From contig BFAU01000080.1 of assembly GCA_008975185.1 (NCBI GenBank), positions 1 through 16,640 on the forward strand: DNA of 16,640 nt, in the 5' to 3' direction. Below, piece by piece: positions 7,420 to 15,521 of the stretch. The position numbers and the translations under genes are program-made. The stretch comes from a bacterium MnTg04. GTDB taxonomy: Bacteria > Pseudomonadota > Gammaproteobacteria > Steroidobacterales > MnTg04. Under the pieces are notes generated by a model. The model was not told the DNA's origin. It did not search any database and saw only the letters and a list, made by a program, of their open reading frames with translations. Numbering within the stretch: position 1 is the first letter of the stretch; every line of letters starts with the position of its first letter.

Positions 7420-7468
7420 AAAAGTCCGCGATAAACGAATACAACAGGTGGTTGTGACCAATGGTCCG

Positions 7469-7489
7469 GCCGCCTGATTTTTTGGCGGC
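7469..7489. repeat. Short inverted repeat between the exported protein and lipoprotein genes
   Basis: GCCGCC (7469-7474) and GGCGGC (7484-7489) can form a six-pair stem with a nine-base T-rich loop. It lies in the 154-base gap. The T-run is in the loop and not after the stem, so a standard terminator is unlikely; a processing or attenuation hairpin is possible. Confidence 0.35.
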
Positions 7490-7495
7490 AATTTG

Positions 7496-7511
7496 TGTGA
7501 TGCGAGACACG
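7496..7511 (+). promoter_or_regulatory. Weak CRP-like half-matching site before the lipoprotein gene
   Basis: TGTGA-TGCGAG-ACACG has one perfect half-site and three of five bases in the other, with A/T-rich flanks. It is 78 bases before the lipoprotein start. No -10 box sits at the distance seen at the two upstream promoters, so this is a low-confidence third member of the same regulon. Confidence 0.2.
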
Positions 7512-7573
7512 TAATATTCGCGCGAATAAGGACAAACTGCCAAGGATTATGTAAGCGGTTGAGACCGGGACCA

Positions 7574-9892
7574 ATGATTCAGTTATCGCAATCGACAATC
7601 TTGCGCGCAGGCCTGGCTGGCGTTCTGCTGGCGATGGCCGCGTGCGGCGATGGTGAAGACAGCGCCGGCAGCGTGACGATCGAGAGCATCACGGCGCTGA
7701 GCATCGAAGGCGTGGCGTCCAAGGGGCCGCTGGCGGATGCGGACATCGATCTCTGGCCTGCCGATGCCGTTGGCCAACCGAGCGGCCCAGGGTCCTTGCT
7801 GAGCACCGTCACCGACGGCACCGGTCGCTGGTTTGCCACTCTCGATACCAATGCGCAACTTTTGATAGCCACAAGCCGCGGCGGCAGCTACGTCGATGAA
7901 TCCGATTCGACGCCGGACCCGGCGCTCAAACGGGTCGTTCAACTGGCCGCCGGCGACGAATTGCAGGGCCTGGTCTTGTCGGGGAGTTCCACGGCTGCGA
8001 TCAACATCATCAGCCAGGCCATGCTGACGAGAGCACGGTTCCGCACCGGTCCGGTCAGTTTCCCGGACGCGGTCGATGCGGTCCGCAGCGAAGCGATACA
8101 GGTTTTCGGATTCGACATCTTTACGGTTCTGCCGCAAGACCCGATCGCACCGGACCCGGCTTCACCGGAAGTTCAACGGCAATACGCCCTGTTGCTCGGC
8201 GGGCTCGCCAATGTCCTGAACGATATCGCCGTCAGAAACGAGATACCGGTTCCCACGTTCAGCATGGTTGAGGCGGTCAGCCAGGATTTGTCCGACTGTT
8301 TGTTGAACGGACAGGACTCGGCTGGAACCGTCTTTTTCCCCTTGAACGGCAACTTTATTGCACTGCCGGACGACCTCGATCTGAACGGTCAGATCATCAG
8401 GTTCCGCAATAACAACTTCGTGGTGTTTTCCGGTACCGCGGTGCCAGTGGTCGACCCGACTGCTTGCTCCGTCAACCCACCATCCGGTGACACCATCGCC
8501 CCGGTGTTCTTGCAGGTACCGCCGCCTTTTACTGTCGCCGCAAGCGACGCAAACGGAACCCTGGCAGCAGACCCGGCGATCGCGGGAACGCTTGCCCAGG
8601 TCCAGGCAGTGGACGACAGTGGCGATCCGGTGCAGATTATTCACGATGCGCCACCGATCTTCGCGCTCGGTGAAACCCTGGTCACCTTCATCGCGACCGA
8701 CAGTTCGGGTAATACTTCGCTGGCTACCACGCGGGTCGCGGTTCAGGACCAGGTGGCGCCATCCATACAAGCGCCCGCGGATATTACCCAGGTACGAGAT
8801 GGGGCGCTGACCGTGGTCAACCTGGGGCTACCGGTGGTGGCTGACAACGTCACTACCGTGGGTCTGCTGATCGTCAGCAACGACGCACCCGCCGCTGGCT
8901 TTCCCGTTGGCTTGCATACGGTCGTCTGGACGGTCCGGGACGAGGCGGGCCTCATCAGCACGGCCAGCCAGTCGCTGACGATTACCACGCCGAATGCGCC
9001 ACAACTGTTGCAACCGGTGCCGGATTCAACGGCCACCGAAGGCCAGTTCTTCTCGATGAATCTGGCAGCCTTTTTCAGCGACAGCGATGGTGACCTGCTT
9101 TCGTTTGCGCTGTTTGGCCTGCCCGCGGGAAGCGGTCTGCAGTTTGACCCGGTCAGTGGAATCCTCAGCGGGTTTCCATCCGATTCCGATGCCAAGTCCG
9201 GGCCGCTCAATCTGACTGTCTCGGCCAGCGACCTCGCTGAGTCGGTCAGCGACAGCTTTTTATTCTCGGTGACGGACGTCAATAACCCGCCGGCATTCAG
9301 CATTGCAGATTTATTGCTGGCGGAAGATTTCACCGGCACCGTGGTGCGTGGCGTGGTCCCCGGCCCGGTGACCGCGGACGAATCCGGACAGAGCGTCATT
9401 TACAGCATCAGCCCGGATCCGGCCCTGACAGGCTTCGCAAACCTGGTTTTCGATCCTGCCGGCGGCACGCTGAGCGCGACCGCAGCGGCAAACATGAATG
9501 GCAGCCAGATTTTCACCATTACAGCCGACGATGGCCAGGCCGTAAACAACACCTGGCAACAGAATTTTCTGTTTACGGTAGCGGCAATAAACGACGCGCC
9601 CGTTTTCAGCATCCCCGGTGATGTTGTATTGCCCCTGAATTTCCCCGGTGTGGTCGGTTTTGCGGTCACGCCGGCCGCGGTTAACCCGGATGAAACGGCT
9701 CAAACGGTGACCTACACGATCAGCCCGCCCATAGATTTCGCGGCGATCAGCATCGACCCGAACACCGGTCAGGTCACGATAACGCACTTGCCGGACCTGT
9801 TTGGCAGCCAGTTGATGATAATCACCGCATTCGACAACGGGGCGGAAAACCCCAGCCACAGTGAAGGGTTCGTGCTGACGGTCGGCCCCTGA
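7574..9892 (+). CDS. Large lipoprotein with HYR and cadherin-like repeats
   Basis: Function unknown; the architecture suggests a surface or periplasmic adhesive protein. From ATG 7574 the product has 772 residues. The N terminus is a lipoprotein signal ending MAAC (Cys24), which decides this start over an upstream TTG. Gly at +2 fits outer-membrane sorting. Residues about 42-110 look like a carboxypeptidase-regulatory-type beta domain (IEGVASKGPLADADIDL, SYVDESD). About 140-300 is unassigned, with cysteines at 242 and 298. Two HYR-like domains follow (about 308-391 and 392-471, with GETLVTFIATDSSGN and GLHTVVWTVRDEAG). Then comes a dystroglycan-type cadherin-like domain (about 473-570, FSDSDGDLLSFALFGLPAGSGLQFDPVSGILSG region). 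Two similar repeats end the protein (about 571-672 and 673-771, each with AFSI/VFSI near the start). It has no TbpB-like barrel, so it is not an obvious client of the barrel protein. Confidence 0.75.
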   Translation: MIQLSQSTILRAGLAGVLLAMAACGDGEDSAGSVTIESITALSIEGVASKGPLADADIDLWPADAVGQPSGPGSLLSTVTDGTGRWFATLDTNAQLLIATSRGGSYVDESDSTPDPALKRVVQLAAGDELQGLVLSGSSTAAINIISQAMLTRARFRTGPVSFPDAVDAVRSEAIQVFGFDIFTVLPQDPIAPDPASPEVQRQYALLLGGLANVLNDIAVRNEIPVPTFSMVEAVSQDLSDCLLNGQDSAGTVFFPLNGNFIALPDDLDLNGQIIRFRNNNFVVFSGTAVPVVDPTACSVNPPSGDTIAPVFLQVPPPFTVAASDANGTLAADPAIAGTLAQVQAVDDSGDPVQIIHDAPPIFALGETLVTFIATDSSGNTSLATTRVAVQDQVAPSIQAPADITQVRDGALTVVNLGLPVVADNVTTVGLLIVSNDAPAAGFPVGLHTVVWTVRDEAGLISTASQSLTITTPNAPQLLQPVPDSTATEGQFFSMNLAAFFSDSDGDLLSFALFGLPAGSGLQFDPVSGILSGFPSDSDAKSGPLNLTVSASDLAESVSDSFLFSVTDVNNPPAFSIADLLLAEDFTGTVVRGVVPGPVTADESGQSVIYSISPDPALTGFANLVFDPAGGTLSATAAANMNGSQIFTITADDGQAVNNTWQQNFLFTVAAINDAPVFSIPGDVVLPLNFPGVVGFAVTPAAVNPDETAQTVTYTISPPIDFAAISIDPNTGQVTITHLPDLFGSQLMIITAFDNGAENPSHSEGFVLTVGP

Positions 9893-9907
9893 CGGCACGA
9901 TTATTCA

Positions 9908-9923
9908 TGCACGAGCCGGTGCA
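9908..9923. terminator. Possible weak bidirectional terminator
   Basis: TGCAC and GTGCA form a five-pair stem with a six-base loop in the 38-base gap between two convergent genes. TTTT follows after five bases on the plus strand. The stem is short, so confidence is low, but the position between convergent genes supports the role. Confidence 0.3.
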
Positions 9924-9930
9924 GACGATT

Positions 9931-10419
9931 TTACAATCTCGTTTCGCGTAGTTCGGGCGTTTCGCTGGCGTTGTCCCAGGCGCAATCGAAGGATTCCAGC
10001 CATTCCTTTATGCCAATCGGGTCTGCGGAAATCAGCTGGCCATCCCAGCGGTCGAACGAAGGCCGATAAATCATCGAGTGCCGGTCGCGGATGATGAGCG
10101 ATGCAGTCAGGCTGGTGTCCCGCGGCGCTGCACGCATTTCGAAGTTACTGCCCAGCCGCCGGGCCAGGGCAAAAAATCGCGGCGCATTGATGACCGCCTG
10201 GCGCGGCTGCCGGATAAGAACCCTGATCAGCATTCGCCTTCTTTGTAAAATTTTCTGGCGTAAAGCCTCGATCAGGACGGGGTCATTAAACAACGCCGGA
10301 TTCAGCCGGTCGCTCACAATATTCAGCGCGGCCGTCGCAGCGAGTATCAGCTGCTCGAATGCAGCCACGGCCTGGCCACGGGTCTCGATCGTTGCCGGCA
10401 GACCGCTTTCGCCAGGCAT
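9931..10419 (-). CDS. Small protein downstream of purB, possibly DUF7931-type
   Basis: Function unknown. The 162-residue product has no signal peptide or membrane segment and should be cytoplasmic. It begins with MPGESGLPATIETRGQAVAAF. A helical stretch QKILQRRRMLIRVLIRQPRQAV is followed by RFFALARRLGSNFEMRAAP and then SLIIRDRHSMIYRPSFDRWDG. This helix, arginine-rich strand and later D-x-H pattern reminds me of the DUF7931 family seen in gammaproteobacteria, sometimes fused to acetyltransferases, with a faint phospholipase D-like look. That assignment is from memory and tentative. It starts nine bases after the purB stop on the same strand, so it is almost certainly cotranscribed with purB. 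No clear Shine-Dalgarno precedes ATG 10419; translational coupling to purB is plausible. Confidence 0.65.
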   Translation of the reverse strand: MPGESGLPATIETRGQAVAAFEQLILAATAALNIVSDRLNPALFNDPVLIEALRQKILQRRRMLIRVLIRQPRQAVINAPRFFALARRLGSNFEMRAAPRDTSLTASLIIRDRHSMIYRPSFDRWDGQLISADPIGIKEWLESFDCAWDNASETPELRETRL

Positions 10420-10428
10420 TTTTCGCGG

Positions 10429-11793
10429 TCAGGTCCGTCGCCGCGATCTGGCCATGCCGAGATAAGTCTCCGGCGATAGGTCCAGCAGCGCTGCGCGGGC
10501 CTGCTCCGGAATATCCAGACCGCGGACGAAAGCCTGTAGCTGGTCGCGGGTAATTTGCCGGCCGCGGGACAGCTCCTTGAGCTGCTCATAGGAATTCTCG
10601 ACGCCATAACGACGCATCACCGTCTGTACGGGTTCCGTCAATAATTCCCAGCTCTGCGTCAGGTCCGCGGCCATTTTTTCCTGACAGGCTTCCAGCTTCC
10701 CCAGCCCCTTGTCGAGGGATGCGATGGCAACCAGCACATGTCCGATCCCGGCGCCCAGGTTGCGCATTACGGTGCTGTCGCTCAGGTCGCGCTGCCACCT
10801 GGAGATTGGCAGTTTGGCGGAAAAATGTGCCAGCAACGCCGTCGCGACACCCAGGTTGCCTTCTGCATTTTCGAAATCGATCGGGTTGACCTTGTGCGGC
10901 ATCGTCGAGGAACCGACTTCCCCCTTGATGGATTGCTGGCGGAAATAACCAACGGAAATATAACCCCAGATGTCGCGCGACAAGTCGATCAGGATGGTGT
11001 TGTAGCGGCAAAGCGCATCGCAATATTCGGCGATCCAGTCGTGCGGCTCGATTTGCGTTGTGTAGGGGTTCCATGCCAGGCCAAGCGACTGGACAAAATC
11101 CCGCCCCAGAGTATCCCAGTCTATATCGGGGTATGCCGAAAGATGCGCGTTGAAGTTGCCGACCGCCCCATTGATTTTCCCCAGCGCCTCGACACCGCCA
11201 AGCTGGTGACGTTGTCTTTCCAGGCGATGGACAACATTCAGTAATTCCTTGCCCATCGTGGTCGGCGAAGCAGGTTGCCCGTGGGTGCGCGACGGCATCA
11301 CCGTGTCCAGCAATTGCTCACCCATTTCATCCAGATTTTTCTCCAGCCTCGCCATTGCCGGCAGCAATACTGAATCCCGTGTCTCGACCAGCATCAAAGC
11401 GTAAGCCAGGTTATTGATGTCCTCCGAAGTGCAGGCGAAATGCACGAACTCCCGGGTCGCGGGTGGTTCACCGGCCGCTTCCAGCTTTTCCCTGATGAAG
11501 TACTCGACCGCCTTGACGTCGTGGTTGGTCGTCGACTCCAGGCTCTTGATTGCCCCGGCGTCGTCCTCGCTGAAGTTTTCTTCCAGGTCTGCCAGCGCCG
11601 CCATGCCCCGATCCGACAATCCTTCGAATTCGACTATGCCGGGATGTTCCGCCAGCATTTTCAGCCAACGCATTTCGATCAGCACACGGAAGCGGATGAG
11701 CCCGTATTCGCTGAGCAGGGGACGAAGCTCATCGCATTTTTCGGCATACCGTCCATCGACTGGTGAGAGGGCGGTCAGAGGACTGTAGTTCAT
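10429..11793 (-). CDS. purB: Adenylosuccinate lyase
   Basis: PurB splits SAICAR to AICAR plus fumarate, and adenylosuccinate to AMP plus fumarate, in purine synthesis. From ATG 11793 the product has 454 residues (E. coli 456) and begins MNYSPLTALSPVDGRYAEK, as homologues do; an upstream TTG at 11823 would add ten unlikely residues. Seen: TTNHDVKAVEYF (89-99), FACTSEDINN (119-128), the catalytic histidine in SRTHGQPASP (His171), and the superfamily signature GSSTMPHKVN (294-303, with catalytic Ser295). All match the E. coli numbering. The fumarate it releases is the substrate of the divergently encoded FumC. hflD, its E. coli neighbour, is not in the window. The 129-base gap to fumC must hold both divergent promoters; TATCAT -10-like boxes occur on the purB side. 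Confidence 0.97.
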   Translation of the reverse strand: MNYSPLTALSPVDGRYAEKCDELRPLLSEYGLIRFRVLIEMRWLKMLAEHPGIVEFEGLSDRGMAALADLEENFSEDDAGAIKSLESTTNHDVKAVEYFIREKLEAAGEPPATREFVHFACTSEDINNLAYALMLVETRDSVLLPAMARLEKNLDEMGEQLLDTVMPSRTHGQPASPTTMGKELLNVVHRLERQRHQLGGVEALGKINGAVGNFNAHLSAYPDIDWDTLGRDFVQSLGLAWNPYTTQIEPHDWIAEYCDALCRYNTILIDLSRDIWGYISVGYFRQQSIKGEVGSSTMPHKVNPIDFENAEGNLGVATALLAHFSAKLPISRWQRDLSDSTVMRNLGAGIGHVLVAIASLDKGLGKLEACQEKMAADLTQSWELLTEPVQTVMRRYGVENSYEQLKELSRGRQITRDQLQAFVRGLDIPEQARAALLDLSPETYLGMARSRRRT

Positions 11794-11922
11794 GCCTGTC
11801 AAACCCAGAAATGATAGGATCAAGAATGATACAACATTGCCTGCCGCGAAGGAGTACGGCGGCGCCCAATCCAGATGGTCAGTCCGATCAGGCGACTCGC
11901 AAAGAGATAAATGGAGAACAGG

Positions 11923-13308
11923 ATGGCCGCTAAGGAATACCGTACTGAAAGCGACAGCATGGGTGAACTCGAAGTGCCGGCAGAGGCTTTATGGGGCGCA
12001 CAGACCCAGCGCGCCGTGCAGAATTTCCCGATCAGCGGACTAACTATTCCACGCCCGTTTATCCGGGCGCTTGGCCTGATTAAATGGGCCGCCGCGGGGG
12101 TCAACAAGGAATTGGGCGGACTGGATGCCGAGCGGGCGGATGCCATCCGAACGGCCGCGCTGGCGGTCGCCGACGGCAAGCACGACGAGCATTTTCCCAT
12201 CGATATATTTCAGACCGGTTCCGGCACCAGCTCCAACATGAACGCGAATGAAGTGGTATCGCGACTGGCCAGCACCGGATCGCTGACGGTACACGCCAAC
12301 GACCACGTCAATATGAGCCAGAGCAGCAACGATGTGATCCCGACCGCGATCCATGTCAGCGCCGCCCTGGAAGTACACGAATCCTTGTTGCCGGCGCTGG
12401 CCCATTTGTCCTCGGCGATGCAGAAGAAGGCGGCGGAATGCGATTCGGTGGTCAAGACCGGGCGAACCCACCTGATGGATGCGATGCCGGTCCGTCTGGG
12501 TCAGGAGATTTCCGGCTGGCAAAGCCAGATCGACCTGGGCACGGAGCGGATCGCCGGTACGCTGGGCAGAATGTGCCGGCTTGCCCAGGGCGGTACCGCG
12601 GTAGGCACCGGCATCAACGCCGATCCGCAGTTTGGCCGCAAAGTCGCGGCCATGCTGGCAAGCAAAACAGGCGTTCCATTCGTCAGCGGCGACAATCACT
12701 TTGCCGGTCTTGCCAGCCAGGACACGGCGGTGGAAATGTCTGGCCAGCTGCGGGCGCTGGCGGTAAGCCTGATGAAAATATCCAATGACCTGCGGCTGAT
12801 GAACAGTGGCCCGTTGGCAGGACTTGGTGAGATTTCCCTGCCGGCGTTGCAGCCGGGTTCCAGCATCATGCCCGGCAAGGTCAATCCGGTCGTACCCGAA
12901 GCCGTTTGCATGGTTGCCGCCCAGGTGATGGGCAACGATGCCACCATCGCTATCGGCGGCCAGGCTGGAAACTTTGAACTCAATGTCATGCTACCGGTAA
13001 TCGCTTATAACCTGTTGCAGAGCATCGAGATCCTGGCTGGCGCCTCGCGGGTGCTCGCCGATGCGGCGATAGCAGGATTTACGGTCAACGAAGAACGTAT
13101 CGGTGCTGCGCTGGCGCGAAACCCGATCCTGGTTACCGCGTTGAACCCCATTATCGGCTACGAAAAAGGCGCCGCGATTGCCAAGAAAGCTTATCGGGAA
13201 GGCAGATCGGTCCTCGATGTCGCAGACGAGGAAACAGACCTGTCGAGGGAAGAACTCGAGAAACTTCTCGACCCCAAAGCCCTGACCGACGGTGGCGTCA
13301 AAAATTAG
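11923..13308 (+). CDS. fumC: Class II fumarate hydratase
   Basis: FumC interconverts fumarate and malate without an iron-sulfur cluster, as a cytoplasmic homotetramer. From ATG 11923 the product has 461 residues. Landmarks: SDSMGELEVPAEALWGAQTQRA near the start, TGSGTSSNMNANEV, SQSSNDVIPTA, the catalytic histidine in GRTHLMDA (His183), GGTAVGTG, and the signature GSSIMPGKVN (312-321, catalytic Ser314). GNFELNVMLPV and HIGY-like NPIIGYEKGA complete it. GGAG six bases upstream supports 11923; an ATG at 11911 in frame would add four residues. FumC is less oxygen- and iron-sensitive than class I fumarases. The next gene follows closely on the same strand, so an operon is likely. Residues rule out argininosuccinate lyase and aspartase. 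Confidence 0.95.
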   Translation: MAAKEYRTESDSMGELEVPAEALWGAQTQRAVQNFPISGLTIPRPFIRALGLIKWAAAGVNKELGGLDAERADAIRTAALAVADGKHDEHFPIDIFQTGSGTSSNMNANEVVSRLASTGSLTVHANDHVNMSQSSNDVIPTAIHVSAALEVHESLLPALAHLSSAMQKKAAECDSVVKTGRTHLMDAMPVRLGQEISGWQSQIDLGTERIAGTLGRMCRLAQGGTAVGTGINADPQFGRKVAAMLASKTGVPFVSGDNHFAGLASQDTAVEMSGQLRALAVSLMKISNDLRLMNSGPLAGLGEISLPALQPGSSIMPGKVNPVVPEAVCMVAAQVMGNDATIAIGGQAGNFELNVMLPVIAYNLLQSIEILAGASRVLADAAIAGFTVNEERIGAALARNPILVTALNPIIGYEKGAAIAKKAYREGRSVLDVADEETDLSREELEKLLDPKALTDGGVKN

Positions 13309-13396
13309 CCTGCCCGGCAATCAGCATCTCAATGCCTCGATTCTCAATTTATTACCCGCCGGCGGCTATGACCCTGGCGAAAAATGTGCGCGCCTG

Positions 13397-14014
13397 ATGC
13401 GTGAACGCATCCTGACAGCCCTGAAAAACACAGCGCCGGCAGCCGACCCGGTCGCAGCCGCCCTGGCGGGTGACTTGCCAAAGCGCGCGCGCAAGCTGAT
13501 AAGACAGGAAACCCTGGTTCCCGCCGCCGTCCTGATACCGCTGGTCGGGGCAACGGATACCGAGGTCATACTTACGCGGAGAGCGGGCCATCTGAAACAC
13601 CACGCAGGACAAATCAGTTTTCCCGGTGGCAGGCTGGAAAAACAGGATGCCGGGCCGCTTGCCGCGGCGTTGAGAGAGGCCGAGGAAGAAATCGGTCTGG
13701 ATCCGGCCTGTGTCGAAATCGCCGGCTATCTCACGCCTTACATTACGATTACCGGTTATGTCGTGACGCCGGTGGTCGGTTTCCTGCGCAACGGGTACAC
13801 GGTAGCAGCGGACCAGGTCGAAGTTGACGAGGTTTTCAAGGTGCCGATGGCTCACTTGTTGAACCCCGAAAACTGGGTCAGGCGAAATCGCGAGTTCATG
13901 GGCGTGCCGGTGACCTACTATGAAATTCACTGGCAGGACCGGAATATCTGGGGCGCCACCGCCGCAATGTTAATTGCCTTCTCTAAATTATTAAGTAAAA
14001 ACGAGAAGTTATGA
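13397..14014 (+). CDS. NudL-type CoA pyrophosphatase (Nudix)
   Basis: This family hydrolyses CoA and its derivatives to 4'-phosphopantetheine and 3',5'-ADP, or cleans up other nucleotides. From ATG 13397 the product has 205 residues, in line with E. coli NudL (192). It shows the NudL family signature TRRAGHLKHHAGQISFPGG (about 60-78) merging into the Nudix box with REAEEEIG at about 93-100, then PYITITGYVVTPVVGF and WGATAAMLIAF. The frame is open back to a GTG at 13292, overlapping fumC by 17 bases and giving 240 residues. Neither start has a good Shine-Dalgarno; the shorter form was chosen because it fits the family length. The stop overlaps the mazG start as ATGA, so the two are translationally coupled. 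Confidence 0.85.
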   Translation: MRERILTALKNTAPAADPVAAALAGDLPKRARKLIRQETLVPAAVLIPLVGATDTEVILTRRAGHLKHHAGQISFPGGRLEKQDAGPLAAALREAEEEIGLDPACVEIAGYLTPYITITGYVVTPVVGFLRNGYTVAADQVEVDEVFKVPMAHLLNPENWVRRNREFMGVPVTYYEIHWQDRNIWGATAAMLIAFSKLLSKNEKL

Positions 14015-14796
14015 ATAACTTAGATAAATTACTCGAAGTAATGGCCAGACTCCGGAATCCGAAAACCGGCTGTCCGTGGGATCTGGAACAGGATTTTGCC
14101 AGCATCGCACCCCATACGATCGAAGAAGCCTATGAGGTTGCGGATGCCATCGGCAAGGGCGATATGCGCGAGTTGCAGGAAGAGCTCGGCGATTTGTTGT
14201 TCCAGGTCGTGTTTCACGCGCACCTGGCGGAGGAACAGGGCGAATTCGATTTTTACGCCGTTGCGGGGTCCATCTCCAAAAAACTGACGCAAAGGCATCC
14301 GCACGTTTTTGGCGATGCCGAAACCCGGGATACCGCCGAACAGAACAGGCGATGGGAAGAACACAAAGCCGGTGAGCGCAGGAGCAAAGGACAGGATTCG
14401 GTATTGGACGGGATTCCCGTGGCACACCCTGCGCTGAGCAAGGCACAAAAGCTCGCCAAAAGAGCGGCGACGGCAGGGTTCGACTGGCCGGACCGGCATG
14501 GGCCGCGGCAGAAAATTGACGAGGAATTGACCGAACTGGACGGCGAGCTCGATAACGGCACTGTAAGGAGACAGGCGGAGGAGATCGGCGACCTGCTGTT
14601 TTCCGTGGTGAACCTGGCCCGCCACCTTGATATCGATGCTGAAGCCGCGTTGCGCGAGGCAAACCGGCGGTTTGCAACGCGCTTCCTGGGCATGGAACTG
14701 TGCCTGCGCGAATCCGGGCAGAAATTGTCGGAACTCAGCCTCAGCCAGCTCGAACTCGCCTGGCAAAAAGCCAAGGAAAGCATCCACGGCAGCTAA
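14011..14796 (+). CDS. mazG: Nucleoside triphosphate pyrophosphohydrolase MazG
   Basis: MazG hydrolyses (d)NTPs to monophosphates plus pyrophosphate, removing aberrant nucleotides and, in E. coli, lowering ppGpp under starvation. The 261-residue product (E. coli 263) has two MazG domains. The first starts LLEVMARLRNPKTGCPWDLEQ and carries metal ligands in TIEEAYEVADAI (Glu38, Glu39, Glu42) and LQEELGDLLFQVVFHA (Glu57, Glu58, Asp61). The second has KIDEELTEL (Glu171, Glu172, Glu175) and AEEIGDLLFSVVNLARH (Glu190, Glu191, Asp194). The linker HPHVFGD and GIPVAHPALSKAQKL are typical. Its ATG overlaps the stop of the Nudix gene by four bases, so it forms a house-cleaning pair likely read from the fumC transcript. 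Confidence 0.96.
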   Translation: MNNLDKLLEVMARLRNPKTGCPWDLEQDFASIAPHTIEEAYEVADAIGKGDMRELQEELGDLLFQVVFHAHLAEEQGEFDFYAVAGSISKKLTQRHPHVFGDAETRDTAEQNRRWEEHKAGERRSKGQDSVLDGIPVAHPALSKAQKLAKRAATAGFDWPDRHGPRQKIDEELTELDGELDNGTVRRQAEEIGDLLFSVVNLARHLDIDAEAALREANRRFATRFLGMELCLRESGQKLSELSLSQLELAWQKAKESIHGS

Positions 14797-14798
14797 CT

Positions 14799-14822
14799 CC
14801 GGATCCCGGCAGGCTTTTATTT
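14799..14822 (+). terminator. Possible weak terminator after mazG
   Basis: CCGG-ATC-CCGG forms a four-pair stem three bases after the mazG stop, followed by CAGGC and a T-rich stretch TTTTATTTT. The stem is short and the loop tight, so termination would be weak. It marks the probable end of the fumC-nudL-mazG unit. Confidence 0.3.
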
Positions 14823-14928
14823 TAAAGCTTTTCCGCTGATTCAGTTCAGGTTCAGGATAGTGCCCATATGCTGGTATCGAAGCTGTGAAGAACCGCGGCT
14901 TCGGAGCAGGTGAAAAAGGAGCACAATC

Positions 14929-15492
14929 ATGAAAAATCGCAATTTGTTTTTGGGCATGTGCGCGCTGGCCTTGGTGCTACCTGGGCTGGCGGCAGCCGAC
15001 GACGGCAATGACCGGCGTACGGATCGGGGCAGATATGTCTATGCCCGGGTAATCAATGTGCAGCCGGTTATTCGTTACGTGACCGTCAAGGTGCCTGTCC
15101 AGGAGTGCTGGGACGAACGCCGGTATCGGTCCGTTTACCCCGACAGCGGTGGCTCGACCATAGTCGGCGCCATTATCGGTGGGGTGATCGGCAATCAGTT
15201 TGGCAAAGGCCACGGCCGCAGAGCGACGACCGCGCTGGGCGCATTGCTTGGCGGTTCGCTGGCTCGCGACGCGGCGATCAGGCGCGCAGAGCGCGAGGGA
15301 CGCTACGAGCCGCGCGAATCGTATGTCGTGCAACGCTGCGCGACTTCATACGACTATCGCGAGGAGGAGCGGATCGATGGCTATGACGTCACCTATCGCT
15401 ACAAAGGCGATACCTACCTGACCCGGATGCCCAACGATCCGGGCAAGCGTCTCCGTCTGCGGGTCAGTATCACGCCGGTCGCTGATTACTGA
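14929..15492 (+). CDS. Glycine-zipper 2TM envelope protein
   Basis: Exact function unknown; related proteins (17-kDa surface-antigen-like, glycine zipper 2TM) sit in the cell envelope. The 187-residue product has a signal peptide cleaved near AAA (residue 23), with no lipobox in place. A conserved N-terminal beta part includes ARVINVQPVIRYVTVKVPVQECW (about 39-61). The glycine zipper, about 73-114, shows GSTIVGAIIGGVIGNQFGKG and ALGALLGGSLARD. A C-terminal part has CATSYDYREEERIDGYDVTYRYKGDTYLTRMP (about 137-168). Cysteines 60 and 137 could form a disulfide. AAGGAG seven bases before ATG is a strong ribosome site. A PepSY-like gene begins 29 bases downstream, so it may be the first gene of the regulator operon. 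Confidence 0.85.
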   Translation: MKNRNLFLGMCALALVLPGLAAADDGNDRRTDRGRYVYARVINVQPVIRYVTVKVPVQECWDERRYRSVYPDSGGSTIVGAIIGGVIGNQFGKGHGRRATTALGALLGGSLARDAAIRRAEREGRYEPRESYVVQRCATSYDYREEERIDGYDVTYRYKGDTYLTRMPNDPGKRLRLRVSITPVADY

Positions 15493-15521
15493 GCTTGCCC
15501 CTTCGCCGGTTCGGTCGGACA

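Noticed and set aside
7469..7489. Intrinsic terminator after the FecR-TbpB-like gene
   Set aside because: The T-run is in the loop and no T-run follows the stem, so it is listed only as an inverted repeat.
7493..7573. TTG-started extension of the HYR lipoprotein
   Set aside because: It would bury the lipoprotein signal 27 residues inside the protein; ATG 7574 gives a normal lipobox.
13292..13396. GTG-started extension of the NudL-like protein
   Set aside because: It would overlap fumC by 17 bases, lacks a ribosome site and adds 35 residues not expected in the family; it cannot be fully excluded.
14840..14855. Three TTCAG repeats upstream of the glycine-zipper gene as a response-regulator box
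   Set aside because: The units are 5-6 bases apart, not the 10-11 bases expected for OmpR-family dimers, and the copies are too short to be significant.
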